Below, piece after piece: positions 55,077 to 64,000 of a DNA stretch of 64,000 nt; position 1 is the stretch's first letter; the number at the start of each line of letters is the position of its first letter. A model generated the notes under the pieces. It had not been told where the DNA came from, ran no database searches, and worked only from the letters and a program-made list of their open reading frames with translations. Location: assembly GCA_014193115.1 (NCBI GenBank), contig BJHQ01000007.1, forward strand, positions 62,001 to 126,000, read 5' to 3'. The position numbers and the translations under genes were made by a program. Source of the DNA: Planctomycetota bacterium. GTDB taxonomy: Bacteria > Planctomycetota > UBA11346.

Positions 55077-56414
55077 TTAAGGATTTTTACGGCTGTCCGG
55101 CTTGCGCATCACCTCGTCGGAAAAATCCAGCCAGCGCTGCCAATCACTGAGAATGACGCTGTGCCCGGCACCCCTGACGCACAGACGGAGCGGTCCGTTT
55201 CCATGCAAGCCATCGGTCGCATGCCCAGGATCTTGGGGAGCCGTGATGTTCAGTCCCATGAGTTCGTAGACTGCGCAAGACCGTTGGTAGGCATCAACCG
55301 ACTCGGTGTAACAGTTGAATGCGCCTTTTCGCGATGGCGAAAGCAGGACCGGCCGAGGGGCCAGGGTTGCCACGACACAATTCAAATCGATCGGAAGTTG
55401 TTCGGGGAGCTTCTCGAACGCACGCAGGGCTGGCGTCCACCACTCGGTTGGTTGGTAGAGGCAGTTCGGAAAGGTGGCCAGGCCTTGGTGGATGACCGCC
55501 ATGGCGATGCGCTCGTCGAGAGCGGCGGTCCACAGTGCGGACTGACCATAGCGTGATAGCCCGACTACCGCGATGCGATCCGGGGCGATATCCGCTTGCG
55601 TTCGCAACACGTCGATCAGACGCCGGGCTCGCCAGGCCCATACGGCTATGTGGCCCCATTCATTGAGCGGCCGTTGCACCCCTTTGCCCATATCAACGGA
55701 TGCGCCTTGATAGATTGGCTGGTAGTACTTGTAGATGCCGCTGCCTTCTCCTGCCCGGAAACTGGCGAAGGAATACCCGCGCGAGACGATGTATTTTATC
55801 CAATCGGCATTTTTATCTTTCTCGTAGTTTCCTGCTGGCGATCCAAGGCCCAGGAAAGTTGGGAAGGGCCGCGCGCCCTGATTCGGCGTCACCAGATCAA
55901 GGTGGACAAACACTTCCTTGTCCGGAGCCAGATAGACGCGCAGTTTTTTCCAGGTCGCGGCGCCGTCCGCAGCCATGGGGTCCGAGATGATGACCTCTGG
56001 CGCCGGAGTACCTTCCATGAGGTGTTCGGGAGGTGCGTAGCCGAACCGATAGTGCTGGGCCAGTCTGAGGATCTCAGGGCGGCGTTGGGTTTTCCATTCC
56101 GCCAGGGTCTGGACAGGCTTGCCGTCCAGAGCGATCAGCGGATCGAGCGGTTTGTTCCGCACCGGTAGATCGCCTGGCGCCGGGCAGAAAAACCATGGCC
56201 CTTCCTGTCGTGTGGTTGGCATAGCTGATGCGCCGGCTGCCTCGGCACCTGGAGTGGGAACACCGACCGGGGCGTGGTCATTGGTCTCTTGAGCGCCCGA
56301 CATGGCAATCAAGAGACTCAACGGCAACATCAGCGAACTCCGGATGATCGCCGATGGGATCCGTCCCAAGCAACGACTGTCGGTGACCGTGGAACTAGGC
56401 GTTATCATGGTCAT
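55077..56414 (-). CDS. Secreted alpha/beta-hydrolase, glucuronoyl-esterase (CE15)-like
   Basis: About 445 residues from ATG 56414; a later ATG (56330) also precedes a signal-like segment (LPLSLLIAMSGAQE). DPLIALDGKPVQTLAEWKTQ and LRLAQHYRFGYAPPE match the start of CE15-type enzymes. The nucleophile lies in VVGLSRYGQSALWTAALDER (family usually GCSRxGK), and VVATLAPRPVLLSPSRKG and a late HGNGPLRLCVRGAGHS complete the set. CE15 glucuronoyl esterases split the ester between lignin alcohols and glucuronoxylan; other members act on different esters. It fits the acylated-glycan theme of the locus. Confidence 0.75.
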   Translation of the reverse strand: MTMITPSSTVTDSRCLGRIPSAIIRSSLMLPLSLLIAMSGAQETNDHAPVGVPTPGAEAAGASAMPTTRQEGPWFFCPAPGDLPVRNKPLDPLIALDGKPVQTLAEWKTQRRPEILRLAQHYRFGYAPPEHLMEGTPAPEVIISDPMAADGAATWKKLRVYLAPDKEVFVHLDLVTPNQGARPFPTFLGLGSPAGNYEKDKNADWIKYIVSRGYSFASFRAGEGSGIYKYYQPIYQGASVDMGKGVQRPLNEWGHIAVWAWRARRLIDVLRTQADIAPDRIAVVGLSRYGQSALWTAALDERIAMAVIHQGLATFPNCLYQPTEWWTPALRAFEKLPEQLPIDLNCVVATLAPRPVLLSPSRKGAFNCYTESVDAYQRSCAVYELMGLNITAPQDPGHATDGLHGNGPLRLCVRGAGHSVILSDWQRWLDFSDEVMRKPDSRKNP

Positions 56415-56635
56415 TTCGTTGCAGCATGGTCCAGTTGAAGATCGGGTACGAGGTCTCAAGTCTGATGTTCTTACCACGCTTCGATCCGGCGGATGGCCTC
56501 AATCTGCTGGTGATACGGACCAATTCAGCGGTTGTTCACAGATTTATCCCTCCATTCCGACGGGGATCGGCGTCGATTGGAGAGCGCCAACCCTGCATCG
56601 GAGGACCAGGTGGTGCGCCCTGATGGAGAGCAGCA

Positions 56636-56708
56636 CCACGCCTTCAAGATCGCCTTCGGACGCAGTCCGAGCATCTACCGTACCGAGACCGCTCGCAACT
56701 TGCTCTGA
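56636..56708 (+). pseudogene. Remnant of an AraC gene 3' end
   Basis: These 73 bases are a close copy of bases 54032-54104, the end of the AraC gene. They translate as HAFKIAFGRSPSIYRTETAR followed by NLL and a stop, against HAFKIAFGRSPSTYRTEIAR and DWL in the intact gene. Upstream sequence no longer resembles the regulator, so only the tail survives. It lies 43 bases from the end of the SASA-like gene. Confidence 0.8.
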
Positions 56709-56750
56709 ACGGCCACAGCCTTTCGGTCAAATCCATTGCCGGCGGCGAAG

Positions 56751-57578
56751 TTACTTCGCGGCGGCCAAGCGTTTGGCCAGGGCCGCCTTGGTCGCTTCGG
56801 CCATGCGTTTGGCCATGGTTTTCAAACCAGCGTAGTCCCAGTGGTTGGAATCGATCAGGCTGGCATCGTTGGCCGGCACGGCGACCACATCCTTTTCGCT
56901 AGCTGCTACTTGGGCGATCGCTTCGTTGGTCGACTCATATCCCATGCTCTGGAATTGGGTCATGACGATGACCGCGCCTGGCAGCTTGGTCTTGATCCGG
57001 CCGAGGTAGCCGACGACATCCTGCTTCCACTCCGGAAGCGGCGTCTTCCTGATCGCATCATTGATGCCCAGGCTGAGCCAGACCACCCACTGGCGTCGTT
57101 CAGGCAGCTGCGGGCCAGCTGCATCGATCCGCTGGACGAACTTGGCCCAATACGGCGAGGTTTCAGCCCATTGGGTGGCGATCGAGCCCCCTTGCCCGGT
57201 CTTGATCAGGTAGACGCGCTTCTGCCCTGGGAATTCGCCCGACTCGACTGCATTGGCCAGACCGATCTCCCAACCATGCCGGGATTCGGCATAACGATCG
57301 AGCTTGGCGTGATCCCGCAGGTTGTTGACCCCGACGTGGAGCGCTTCAAAAGCGAAAGCTCCGCTGGTCAGGTTCATGATCTGCACCGACGGGCGTGCGG
57401 CGAGCTCACCTGGCGTGGCCTGGGAATTCAGGCCGAATCCACCCGAATTGCTTTCACCGGCAAAGACGAAGACCAGTTGCGGTACTGGTTTCCCGGACTC
57501 GGCAGCAGGAATGGCACTCATGCTCAGGCTCAAAAGAAAGAGGGCGGTTGGCAAAAAGAATACGTGGGTCCGGCGCAT
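56751..57578 (-). CDS. Secreted SGNH/SASA-like esterase
   Basis: About 275 residues from ATG 57578 with signal peptide (RRTHVFFLPTALFLLSLSMS). Block I is LVFVFAGESNSGGFG, with Ser as nucleophile; block III-like LSLGINDAIRK supplies Asn; and ASLIDSNHWDYAGL holds the final Asp and His. Another internal motif is IKTGQGGSIATQW. It is probably an acyl esterase on glycans, distinct from the neighbour at 54265. Divergent from uvrA with about 115 bases between. Confidence 0.8.
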   Translation of the reverse strand: MRRTHVFFLPTALFLLSLSMSAIPAAESGKPVPQLVFVFAGESNSGGFGLNSQATPGELAARPSVQIMNLTSGAFAFEALHVGVNNLRDHAKLDRYAESRHGWEIGLANAVESGEFPGQKRVYLIKTGQGGSIATQWAETSPYWAKFVQRIDAAGPQLPERRQWVVWLSLGINDAIRKTPLPEWKQDVVGYLGRIKTKLPGAVIVMTQFQSMGYESTNEAIAQVAASEKDVVAVPANDASLIDSNHWDYAGLKTMAKRMAEATKAALAKRLAAAK

Positions 57579-57694
57579 GAGCAGAGCGTCGCACCGGACA
57601 TTCAATCGCAAACCGGTTACGGCCGGACTGGAACGCCGTGTAGCATTGTCCGCTGGAGGCTGGCCATGGGCGCAAATGGACCTATGCCCCTGCC

Positions 57695-60613
57695 ATGAGC
57701 GAACTGCCCTGCATCGAGGTCCGCGGCGCCGAGGAGCACAACCTCAAAAAGGTCGATCTCGACCTGCCCAAACGCAAGCTGGTGGTCTTCACCGGACCGT
57801 CCGGGTCAGGCAAATCGTCCTTGGCATTCGACACGATCTATGCCGAGGGCCAGCGCCGCTACGTGGAATCGCTGTCTGCGTATGCGCGGCAATTCCTCGG
57901 CCAGCTCGACAAGCCGAAATACGAATCGATCCGCGGCCTGTCCCCGACCATCGCCATCGAGCAGAAATCGGCCTCGAAGAATCCCCGCTCGACGGTCGGA
58001 ACGATCACCGAAATCCTCGATTATCTGCGGGTACTGTGGGCGCGGATCGGCACCCAGCACTGCCACCAATGCCTGCGCGAGGTCGGCCGGCGCAGCCAGG
58101 ATGAGATCGTCGAGGCGGTGCTGAAGCTGCCCGCCGGCTCGCGCATTTTGCTGCTCGCGCCCAAGATCGGCGATCGCAAAGGCGAGCACCAGGACGTGCT
58201 CGAAAAGGCCAAGCGCAGCGGCTTCACCCGGGTCCGGATCGACGGCGGCGAGCATCTGCTCGATCAGCCGATCCCACCGCTCAATAAAAAAGTCAAGCAT
58301 CGCATCGAGATCGTCGTCGATCGGCTGGTGGTGAAGGACGAACCCGCGCTGCGTCCGCGCCTGGCCGATAGCGTCGAAACCGCCCTGCGCGAAGGCGATG
58401 GCCGGATGCTGGTCGCCTTCGCCGACGCCCCGCCCACCAACGGACCGGCTGCCGGCGACGATCCCCAGGCCTCGGCGTCCAGCGCTCAGCCACTGTTCTT
58501 TTCCGAGCATCTGTACTGCCATCACTGCGATCTCAGTTTCCCCGACCTGGAACCCAACAGTTTCTCCTTCAATTCTCCGCTCGGAGCGTGCGCGTCATGC
58601 AATGGCCTGGGCGTGACCACGTCGGTAGACCCGGCCAAGGTCATCGCCCCCGACTTGTCGATCGACGATGGCGCGATCGTGCCCTGGGGTGTCCTCGGTG
58701 ACGAGGAACGCAGTGCCTGGCACGTCGGGTACCGCCGTGAACTCCTCGCCAAGCTCGGCATCAATACCGAGAAACCGTGGAAGAAAATCCCGGAAAAACA
58801 GAAGGAGATGGTGCTGAACGGGGTCGAGCACCGGGTGGCGGTGAAATGGACCACCGCCAACGGCGAAGGGATGTTCAACAGCAAGTTCGATGGCGTCCTC
58901 GCCTGGCTCGAAAAAACCATGAAGGACGCGGAGCATGAAGGACGCCGGGAGTCCCTGGCGCGGTTTTTCTCGTCCACCCCCTGCGCACGCTGCCACGGCA
59001 TCCGTCTGCGGGCTGAATCGGCGGCGGTGCGCCTGGGCGGTCAGACGCTGCCCGAAGTCTGCCGGATGACTATCGCCGCCGCACATCGCCATTTCATCGA
59101 CATGCAGCTGACCGGGGGCAAGCTCCAGGTCGCTTCCGGCGTGCTGCGTGAAGTCCAATCGCGGCTGCGGTTCCTGCTTAACGTCGGCTTGGAGTACCTG
59201 ACCCTCGATCGTTCCGGTCCGACCCTGTCCGGCGGCGAGACCCAGCGCATCCGCCTCGCCAGCCAGATCGGTTCCGAGCTGACCGGAGTGCTCTATGTGC
59301 TTGATGAGCCGTCGATCGGACTGCATCAGCGGGACAACGTCCGGCTGATCGAAACCCTGCAACATCTGCGGGACATCGGCAATACCGTGCTGGTGGTCGA
59401 GCACGATGAGGACACCATCCGCGCCGCCGATCACGTGGTCGATTTCGGCCCCGGTGCCGGCGAACTCGGCGGCCAGGTGGTGGCCAGCGGCAACGTCGAC
59501 GCGATCCTCGCCTGTCCGGACTCGATCACCGGCGACTACCTGTCAGGTCGAAAACGGATCGAAGTCCCAGCGACCCGCAGGAAAGGCGGCGGCAAGCGCC
59601 TGACCGTCCACCGCTGCCGGGCGAACAACCTCAAGAACATCGATGTGTCGGTGCCGCTGGGCACCTTCACCTGCATCACCGGAGTCAGCGGCGCAGGCAA
59701 ATCGTCGTTCCTCAATCAGATTCTGTACCCGGCCCTGGCCAACCATTTCAACGACGCCCACGAAGAAGTCGGCGCCCACGACCAGATCACCGGCCTGGAG
59801 CACCTCGACAAAGTGATCTGCATCGACCAGCAGCCCATCGGCCGGACGCCGCGATCGAATCCCGCGACCTACACCAAGGTCTGGGACCACATCCGCGGCA
59901 TCTATGCCGACACCCGCGAGGCCAAGTTGTATGGCTACACCAATTCGCGGTTCAGTTTCAATGTGAAGGGCGGCCGCTGCGAAGCCTGCCAAGGAGATGG
60001 CGTCAAACAGGTCGAAATGCACTTTCTCGCCGACGTGTTCGTGCCCTGCGAGGTCTGCCACGGCCTGCGCTTCAACGAACAGACCCTGCGCGTCCATTTC
60101 AAAGGCAAATCCATCGCCGACGTGCTCGGCATGAGCGTGCGCGAAGCCCACCACCATTTCGCCGCCCACACCCCGGTGGTGCGGGTGCTGCAGACCATGC
60201 TCGACGTCGGCCTCGACTACATCCGGCTTGGCCAGGCCGCGACCACGCTGTCAGGCGGCGAGGCGCAACGGATCAAGCTGTCACGGGAACTCGCCAAGCG
60301 CGACACCGGCAGCACGCTGTACATCCTCGACGAACCCAGCACCGGCCTGCATTTCGAGGACGTGCGCAAACTGCTGACGGTCCTCGCCCGACTGGTGGAA
60401 TCCGGCAACACCGTGGTCGTGATCGAGCACAATCTCGACATCATCAAGACCGCCGACTGGATCATCGACCTCGGCCCCGAAGGCGGCGCCCGCGGTGGCA
60501 AGATCATCGCTGAAGGCACCCCGGAGCAGGTGGCGCGGGTCGACGGCAGCTATACCGGACAATTCCTGGCCCGGATGCTGACGGTCGAACTCGATCGGGC
60601 CAAGCGCCGATGA
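57695..60613 (+). CDS. uvrA: Excinuclease ABC subunit A
   Basis: 972 residues, slightly longer than the usual 940. It is the damage-sensing ATPase of nucleotide excision repair. First Walker A GPSGSGKSS (residues 34-42), first signature LSGGE near 510, second Walker A GVSGAGKSS near 662 (Ala in place of the common Ser), and zinc module CEACQGDGVKQVEMHF ... CEVC near 764-789. All motifs look intact. The ATG at 57695 is close to the N-terminal conserved block IEVRGAEEHNLKKVDLDLP. A PAS-like MEKHLA gene overlaps its stop by 4 bases. Confidence 0.96.
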   Translation: MSELPCIEVRGAEEHNLKKVDLDLPKRKLVVFTGPSGSGKSSLAFDTIYAEGQRRYVESLSAYARQFLGQLDKPKYESIRGLSPTIAIEQKSASKNPRSTVGTITEILDYLRVLWARIGTQHCHQCLREVGRRSQDEIVEAVLKLPAGSRILLLAPKIGDRKGEHQDVLEKAKRSGFTRVRIDGGEHLLDQPIPPLNKKVKHRIEIVVDRLVVKDEPALRPRLADSVETALREGDGRMLVAFADAPPTNGPAAGDDPQASASSAQPLFFSEHLYCHHCDLSFPDLEPNSFSFNSPLGACASCNGLGVTTSVDPAKVIAPDLSIDDGAIVPWGVLGDEERSAWHVGYRRELLAKLGINTEKPWKKIPEKQKEMVLNGVEHRVAVKWTTANGEGMFNSKFDGVLAWLEKTMKDAEHEGRRESLARFFSSTPCARCHGIRLRAESAAVRLGGQTLPEVCRMTIAAAHRHFIDMQLTGGKLQVASGVLREVQSRLRFLLNVGLEYLTLDRSGPTLSGGETQRIRLASQIGSELTGVLYVLDEPSIGLHQRDNVRLIETLQHLRDIGNTVLVVEHDEDTIRAADHVVDFGPGAGELGGQVVASGNVDAILACPDSITGDYLSGRKRIEVPATRRKGGGKRLTVHRCRANNLKNIDVSVPLGTFTCITGVSGAGKSSFLNQILYPALANHFNDAHEEVGAHDQITGLEHLDKVICIDQQPIGRTPRSNPATYTKVWDHIRGIYADTREAKLYGYTNSRFSFNVKGGRCEACQGDGVKQVEMHFLADVFVPCEVCHGLRFNEQTLRVHFKGKSIADVLGMSVREAHHHFAAHTPVVRVLQTMLDVGLDYIRLGQAATTLSGGEAQRIKLSRELAKRDTGSTLYILDEPSTGLHFEDVRKLLTVLARLVESGNTVVVIEHNLDIIKTADWIIDLGPEGGARGGKIIAEGTPEQVARVDGSYTGQFLARMLTVELDRAKRR

Positions 60614-61074
60614 CCGATCCCCATCTCGGAGCCGAGGCGATAACCTGGGCTGCGGTGATCGTGGCGAGCCATCGCACGGTGGTCGGGCACGACTTGATCA
60701 AGCCGGTACCGCCGGAAGAGATTCCCGATGCCCTGTACCATTTTTCCTCGATCGTCGTCGCCCACGATGCGGCTGCCGACCCGTGTTTCGTCTACGCCAA
60801 TGCAGCAGCTCAGCAGTTGTGGGGCTATCCGTGGGCGCAATTCGTCGGCCTGCCGTCGCGGCTGTCGGCGCCGCCGGAAGAACGTGGCAAGCGAGGACAT
60901 CTGCTGGCTGACGGGCAACGCTCCGGCGTCGTGATCGGGCGGGATCTGGTGCGGATCGCGGCTGATGGCCGGCGGTTCGTGGTTGCAGAAGTCGTGTTGT
61001 GGAACCTGGTGGATGCCTCCGGAACCCGGATCGGCCAGGCGGCGACGTATGACCGGTGGCGCTGGCTGGAGTGA
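60610..61074 (+). CDS. MEKHLA (PAS-like) domain protein
   Basis: 154 residues forming a single MEKHLA-type sensor domain: HRTVVGHDLIKP, ALYHFSSIVVAHDAAADPCF, VYANAAAQQLWGYPWAQFVG, then LPSRLSAPPEERGKR. The core resembles a PAS fold. The domain takes its name from plant HD-ZIP III proteins and also exists as single-domain bacterial proteins of unknown ligand. Its ATG overlaps the uvrA stop (ATGA), so the two are translationally coupled. No output domain is attached. Confidence 0.8.
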   Translation: MTDPHLGAEAITWAAVIVASHRTVVGHDLIKPVPPEEIPDALYHFSSIVVAHDAAADPCFVYANAAAQQLWGYPWAQFVGLPSRLSAPPEERGKRGHLLADGQRSGVVIGRDLVRIAADGRRFVVAEVVLWNLVDASGTRIGQAATYDRWRWLE

Positions 61075-61154
61075 CCAGCCGCGACCGTGCCATCTGACAA
61101 AACCATGCACTGCGCGGTGGCGCTGCTGGAGGTGACCGCCGGGATGGCGGCGGC

Positions 61155-64000
61155 TCAACGCAGGGTCGGATCGGCTCCGATGGTTCCGCGCAAGCGATCG
61201 CGCCAGGCCGGTGACTCGACGTCTGCCAGACGCTGGCGGGCGATGGCCAGACGACCGGGGAGGTCGAGCCGGCGGGCCTCGTCGGCCTGGGCCTGGTCGG
61301 CAAGGAACGTTTCCAGATAGGCAGCGTGCCTCCGCCAGCGGGCGATGTCGAGCCGCTGCTGATGCTCGATCCGGGCCTGATACCAATCGCTCGCCAGCAA
61401 GGCGTCGCGAGTGAATTGGGCGCGCAGCTCTGGGCTGCGCTCGTTCAGGCCCTGGTACGAACCGGTGGCCATGATGTGAAGCAGCGCGCGCAGCGGCGGA
61501 CAGGCGTCATCAGCGCTGCCGTCGTCGAGATACGACTGGGCGACCCCGCGCTGGGCCTCGACGATGTTGTCGACACCATCGGCAAACACGGCGGCGTCCT
61601 GGAGTTCCGGACGAAGGACCGCCGGATCGAACACCGCGGTGCCCTTGTCGAAGATCCGGCCGAAGAAGTGGTGGAGGAACGTGGCGGTGATCCGCCAGCC
61701 CAGCCGCGACGAGCGCACCGCGCGACCTGCCAGCTGCATGTCTTCGACCCGTTCCAAGTGACCGTGGCGGATCATCGTCGCCGCTGACCGTTCGGCCGGC
61801 TTCAACCGGCACCACAGCTCGGGCACGAGCAGGGAGATATCGTGGTCGTAGCGCACCTGGGGTCCGACGAATCCGGCAGCGCTGCTGAAGGCGTCGTGGC
61901 CGGTGAGGATCATCCCGACCAGGGCGGCATTGAGATCGGCAGTGGCGCGCACCGCATTGAACGGCCCCTTGGTCAAGGCGCCCTCGCTGCCGGCGCCGGT
62001 GGTCGACGGCGACTTGCCGGTCAGGCTCGCCACCCAGTCCATCACCAGCTCAGGAAGCTCCTGATAATGCAGCGGATTGTAGACGCACAGGGGCTTCACC
62101 CCGGGCTCGGGCGGATTGTTCCGCCGCCCGGCCAGCACCGCATCGACCGGAACGTGGAGCGGCTGGTCGATGCCGATCCGATTGAACAGGCGCAGACCGA
62201 TTTCTGCGATGCGCTTCGGCGCTGGATCAGCGTGGTCGGGACGGACCTGCAAATACCGTGGATTCTTTGATGGTTTTCCATCGACCAGGCGGGGCAGGGC
62301 GCTGGCCACGGCGAAGCTGGTCCCGGCCGCGGCCTCGCGCAGGTGCTGGCGCATCGGCGGCGTATAGGCTTCGGCGCGGATCACGTCGTCGATCTCGGCA
62401 TTGGCGTCGGCGGGGCTCAGCGGCTGCCAGTTCGAGGCGAACAGTCCGGGCGCTGACATGTCGCGTTCAGCCTGCTTGTCGTAGCCACGGTGGATCGCGT
62501 CGTCTGGGCGCTGGAACAGCCGGTGTTCGCAGTTGCCCACCAGTTTGTACGAACGGCCAGGATCGGCGCCGATCCACGAACCGGGCACCACCACCGACGC
62601 GGTGATGTCGTCCTCCAGCTGGATTTTATCAGCTGGAATGAAGTCCTGGCGGAGCTTGAACGTGCGCCAGCCGCTGCCGTCGCTCTCGTGGCCGACCCGC
62701 AGGTATTCGCCGATCAGCGGGCGGACGCCGAGCTTGAGCTGGAATCCAGGCCGACCATTGACCCGATCGACGTGGAAATGGCTGCGCCAGTCCCGGCCCC
62801 ACTCCACCCGCCAGAACCGTTTGACGATGAACACCAGCGGCCAGATGTGGTGCGGGATGCGCTCCAGCCAGCGGTTGTATTCGTCGGTGAATTCCTCGGA
62901 CGGAGTGAACATCTTGATCACCGAACCGAGGGAACGTTCCTCGCTCAGCACCGCCCGGCTGTGCCGGTGATCGTAATCGGGGCGCAGGTCAGGACGCAGG
63001 CGATGGGCGTAATCGCCATCGAGGATCTCTTGGACCATCGCGAAATCGCGTTCGGCGTCGGCGACGATGATCGGGCCGTGGATGACCGCATCAGCGATGC
63101 TCTTGCTGATCTCGCTCTTGCCGCCACCTGACACGGTGCACGGCTTGTGGCAGGCGGTGCCATAGGCCCAGGTGCCGATCAGGCGCCAGCTCGGCGCGGA
63201 TGGATGGCGGGCGAGCCGCACTTTGTAGCCGCTCGGCACCAGGTAACTGTGGTCGAGACGCAGGCGAAGGGTGCGACTTTGTCCGTCTCTCTTCCATGTC
63301 GCGGTCTGGGTCGCCAGATCGAATTCAGCATCTTCAGGGACCATCACCACCCGCGAATCCGCCTTCAGCACGGCGTGGCCTTCGGGTCTGACCTCCACCG
63401 CATCAGCCAGGGTGCGCAGCGTGTCGGCCATGGTGTGGCCATCATTGGTGATCGGACCCGACGCGACAAACCGCTCACCCAAGTGATAGCTGGCGAAGGC
63501 CAGCGCACCGCCGGCGTGCTCCTCCTCGGCCAGGCCCATCAGGTTGGCGGTGAAGGAGATCTGGGTTTTGACTTCTTTCTTTCCATAGCCGAAATAATTG
63601 TCGGCGATCAGGGTGACGATGACGCCGTCAGCGGTGCGGTGGGTGATCTTGAAGGCATTCCCGCCGTTATAGCGCTCATCGTCGCTCGCCCAGCACAGCC
63701 CTTCGGCGCGCTGCCGGGCCGTGGCGGCATCGCGGTGGGGCAGGCCGAGATCGCGTTTGCGCAGTCCGATCAGGTGCGGAGCGAGGATGATGCATCCGGT
63801 GGTGCCGGTCCAATGCTCGACATCGAGACCGGCATCGTTGGCCGGCAGGTTCGGATCGCCGGCGTTTCCAAAGACTGATTCGAGGAAATCCAGGTTGGAC
63901 GCCAAGGTGCCGGGAGCGAACACCCGGATCTCCATCCGCCGCTCATCGATCACGCCGGGAACCGCCGGCATGACCAGCGGACGCAGGTGCAGGCTGAGGA
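61155..64000 (-). CDS. Probable PPi-dependent phosphoenolpyruvate carboxykinase (N-terminus outside window)
   Basis: At least 948 residues. The frame stays open to the window end (LSLHLRPLVMPAVPG), so the Met at 63971 is internal and about 200 residues are missing. I place it in the PPi-type PEPCK family from remembered similarity to the actinobacterial enzyme. Matching segments are NLDFLESVFGNAGDPNLPAN, GTTGCIILAPHL, DNYFGYGKKEVKTQIS and CHKPCTVSGGGKSEISKS. This enzyme converts oxaloacetate plus PPi to PEP, CO2 and Pi, unrelated in length to ATP- or GTP-PEPCK. It is convergent with the MEKHLA gene. A database search is needed to settle the family. Confidence 0.65.
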   Translation of the reverse strand, partial: LSLHLRPLVMPAVPGVIDERRMEIRVFAPGTLASNLDFLESVFGNAGDPNLPANDAGLDVEHWTGTTGCIILAPHLIGLRKRDLGLPHRDAATARQRAEGLCWASDDERYNGGNAFKITHRTADGVIVTLIADNYFGYGKKEVKTQISFTANLMGLAEEEHAGGALAFASYHLGERFVASGPITNDGHTMADTLRTLADAVEVRPEGHAVLKADSRVVMVPEDAEFDLATQTATWKRDGQSRTLRLRLDHSYLVPSGYKVRLARHPSAPSWRLIGTWAYGTACHKPCTVSGGGKSEISKSIADAVIHGPIIVADAERDFAMVQEILDGDYAHRLRPDLRPDYDHRHSRAVLSEERSLGSVIKMFTPSEEFTDEYNRWLERIPHHIWPLVFIVKRFWRVEWGRDWRSHFHVDRVNGRPGFQLKLGVRPLIGEYLRVGHESDGSGWRTFKLRQDFIPADKIQLEDDITASVVVPGSWIGADPGRSYKLVGNCEHRLFQRPDDAIHRGYDKQAERDMSAPGLFASNWQPLSPADANAEIDDVIRAEAYTPPMRQHLREAAAGTSFAVASALPRLVDGKPSKNPRYLQVRPDHADPAPKRIAEIGLRLFNRIGIDQPLHVPVDAVLAGRRNNPPEPGVKPLCVYNPLHYQELPELVMDWVASLTGKSPSTTGAGSEGALTKGPFNAVRATADLNAALVGMILTGHDAFSSAAGFVGPQVRYDHDISLLVPELWCRLKPAERSAATMIRHGHLERVEDMQLAGRAVRSSRLGWRITATFLHHFFGRIFDKGTAVFDPAVLRPELQDAAVFADGVDNIVEAQRGVAQSYLDDGSADDACPPLRALLHIMATGSYQGLNERSPELRAQFTRDALLASDWYQARIEHQQRLDIARWRRHAAYLETFLADQAQADEARRLDLPGRLAIARQRLADVESPAWRDRLRGTIGADPTLR

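Overview
The window reads as a GC-rich chromosome segment from a bacterium of the Planctomycetota/PVC type. The evidence is gene content: an adjacent pair of a DUF1552 protein and a cytochrome-c-like DUF1587/1595/1592/1588/1585 protein, several large secreted PQQ-like beta-propeller proteins, heparinase-type polysaccharide lyases, sialate O-acetylesterase (SASA) type esterases, Gfo/Idh/MocA oxidoreductases and many AraC regulators. No rRNA or tRNA gene, CRISPR array, transposase or phage gene was recognised. Phylum assignment is inference; no marker phylogeny could be run.

Layout. 1-2.8 kb: C-terminal part of a membrane-anchored protein with C-type lectin domains, cut by the window start. 2.9-6.3 kb: secreted heparinase II/III family protein. 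6.4-8.9 kb: housekeeping genes (HAD hydrolase, aroA, rsmD). 9.3-15.2 kb: a sugar-acid locus (2-keto-3-deoxygluconate permease, LarA-like protein, divergent AraC regulator, two Gfo/Idh/MocA dehydrogenases). 15.2-15.8 kb: array of nested palindromic repeats. 15.8-27.3 kb: secreted proteins (PA14, SGNH esterase, PQQ propeller, a 1,191-residue unknown protein), an AraC regulator and two broken PQQ-type genes; part of this stretch has visibly lower GC. 27.3-33.4 kb: an exopolysaccharide synthesis and export operon in which the membrane-fusion protein carries an N-terminal DUF4388 (PATAN-like) domain. 33.7-35.3 kb: zinc-ribbon protein, TrmJ-like methyltransferase, small unknown protein. 35.4-39.9 kb: the DUF1552/DUF1592 pair. 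40.4-48.8 kb: two paralogous secreted proteins (methyltransferase-like domain plus PQQ propeller) flanking an esterase. 48.9-57.6 kb: two AraC regulators with an ADP-ribosylglycohydrolase, an alginate-lyase-like protein, two SASA-type esterases and a CE15-like esterase. 57.7-64 kb: uvrA, a MEKHLA-domain protein, and a large protein that I believe is PPi-dependent PEP carboxykinase, cut by the window end.

Taken together, much of the window looks like a set of small, separately regulated loci for breaking down acylated or uronate-containing polysaccharides: lyases, de-esterifying enzymes, oxidoreductases and a KDG importer, usually with an AraC regulator next to the enzymes. The export operon at 27-33 kb is the best candidate for an undescribed system. 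Three coding regions between 21 and 30 kb carry stops or frameshifts, which may be true decay or assembly error.
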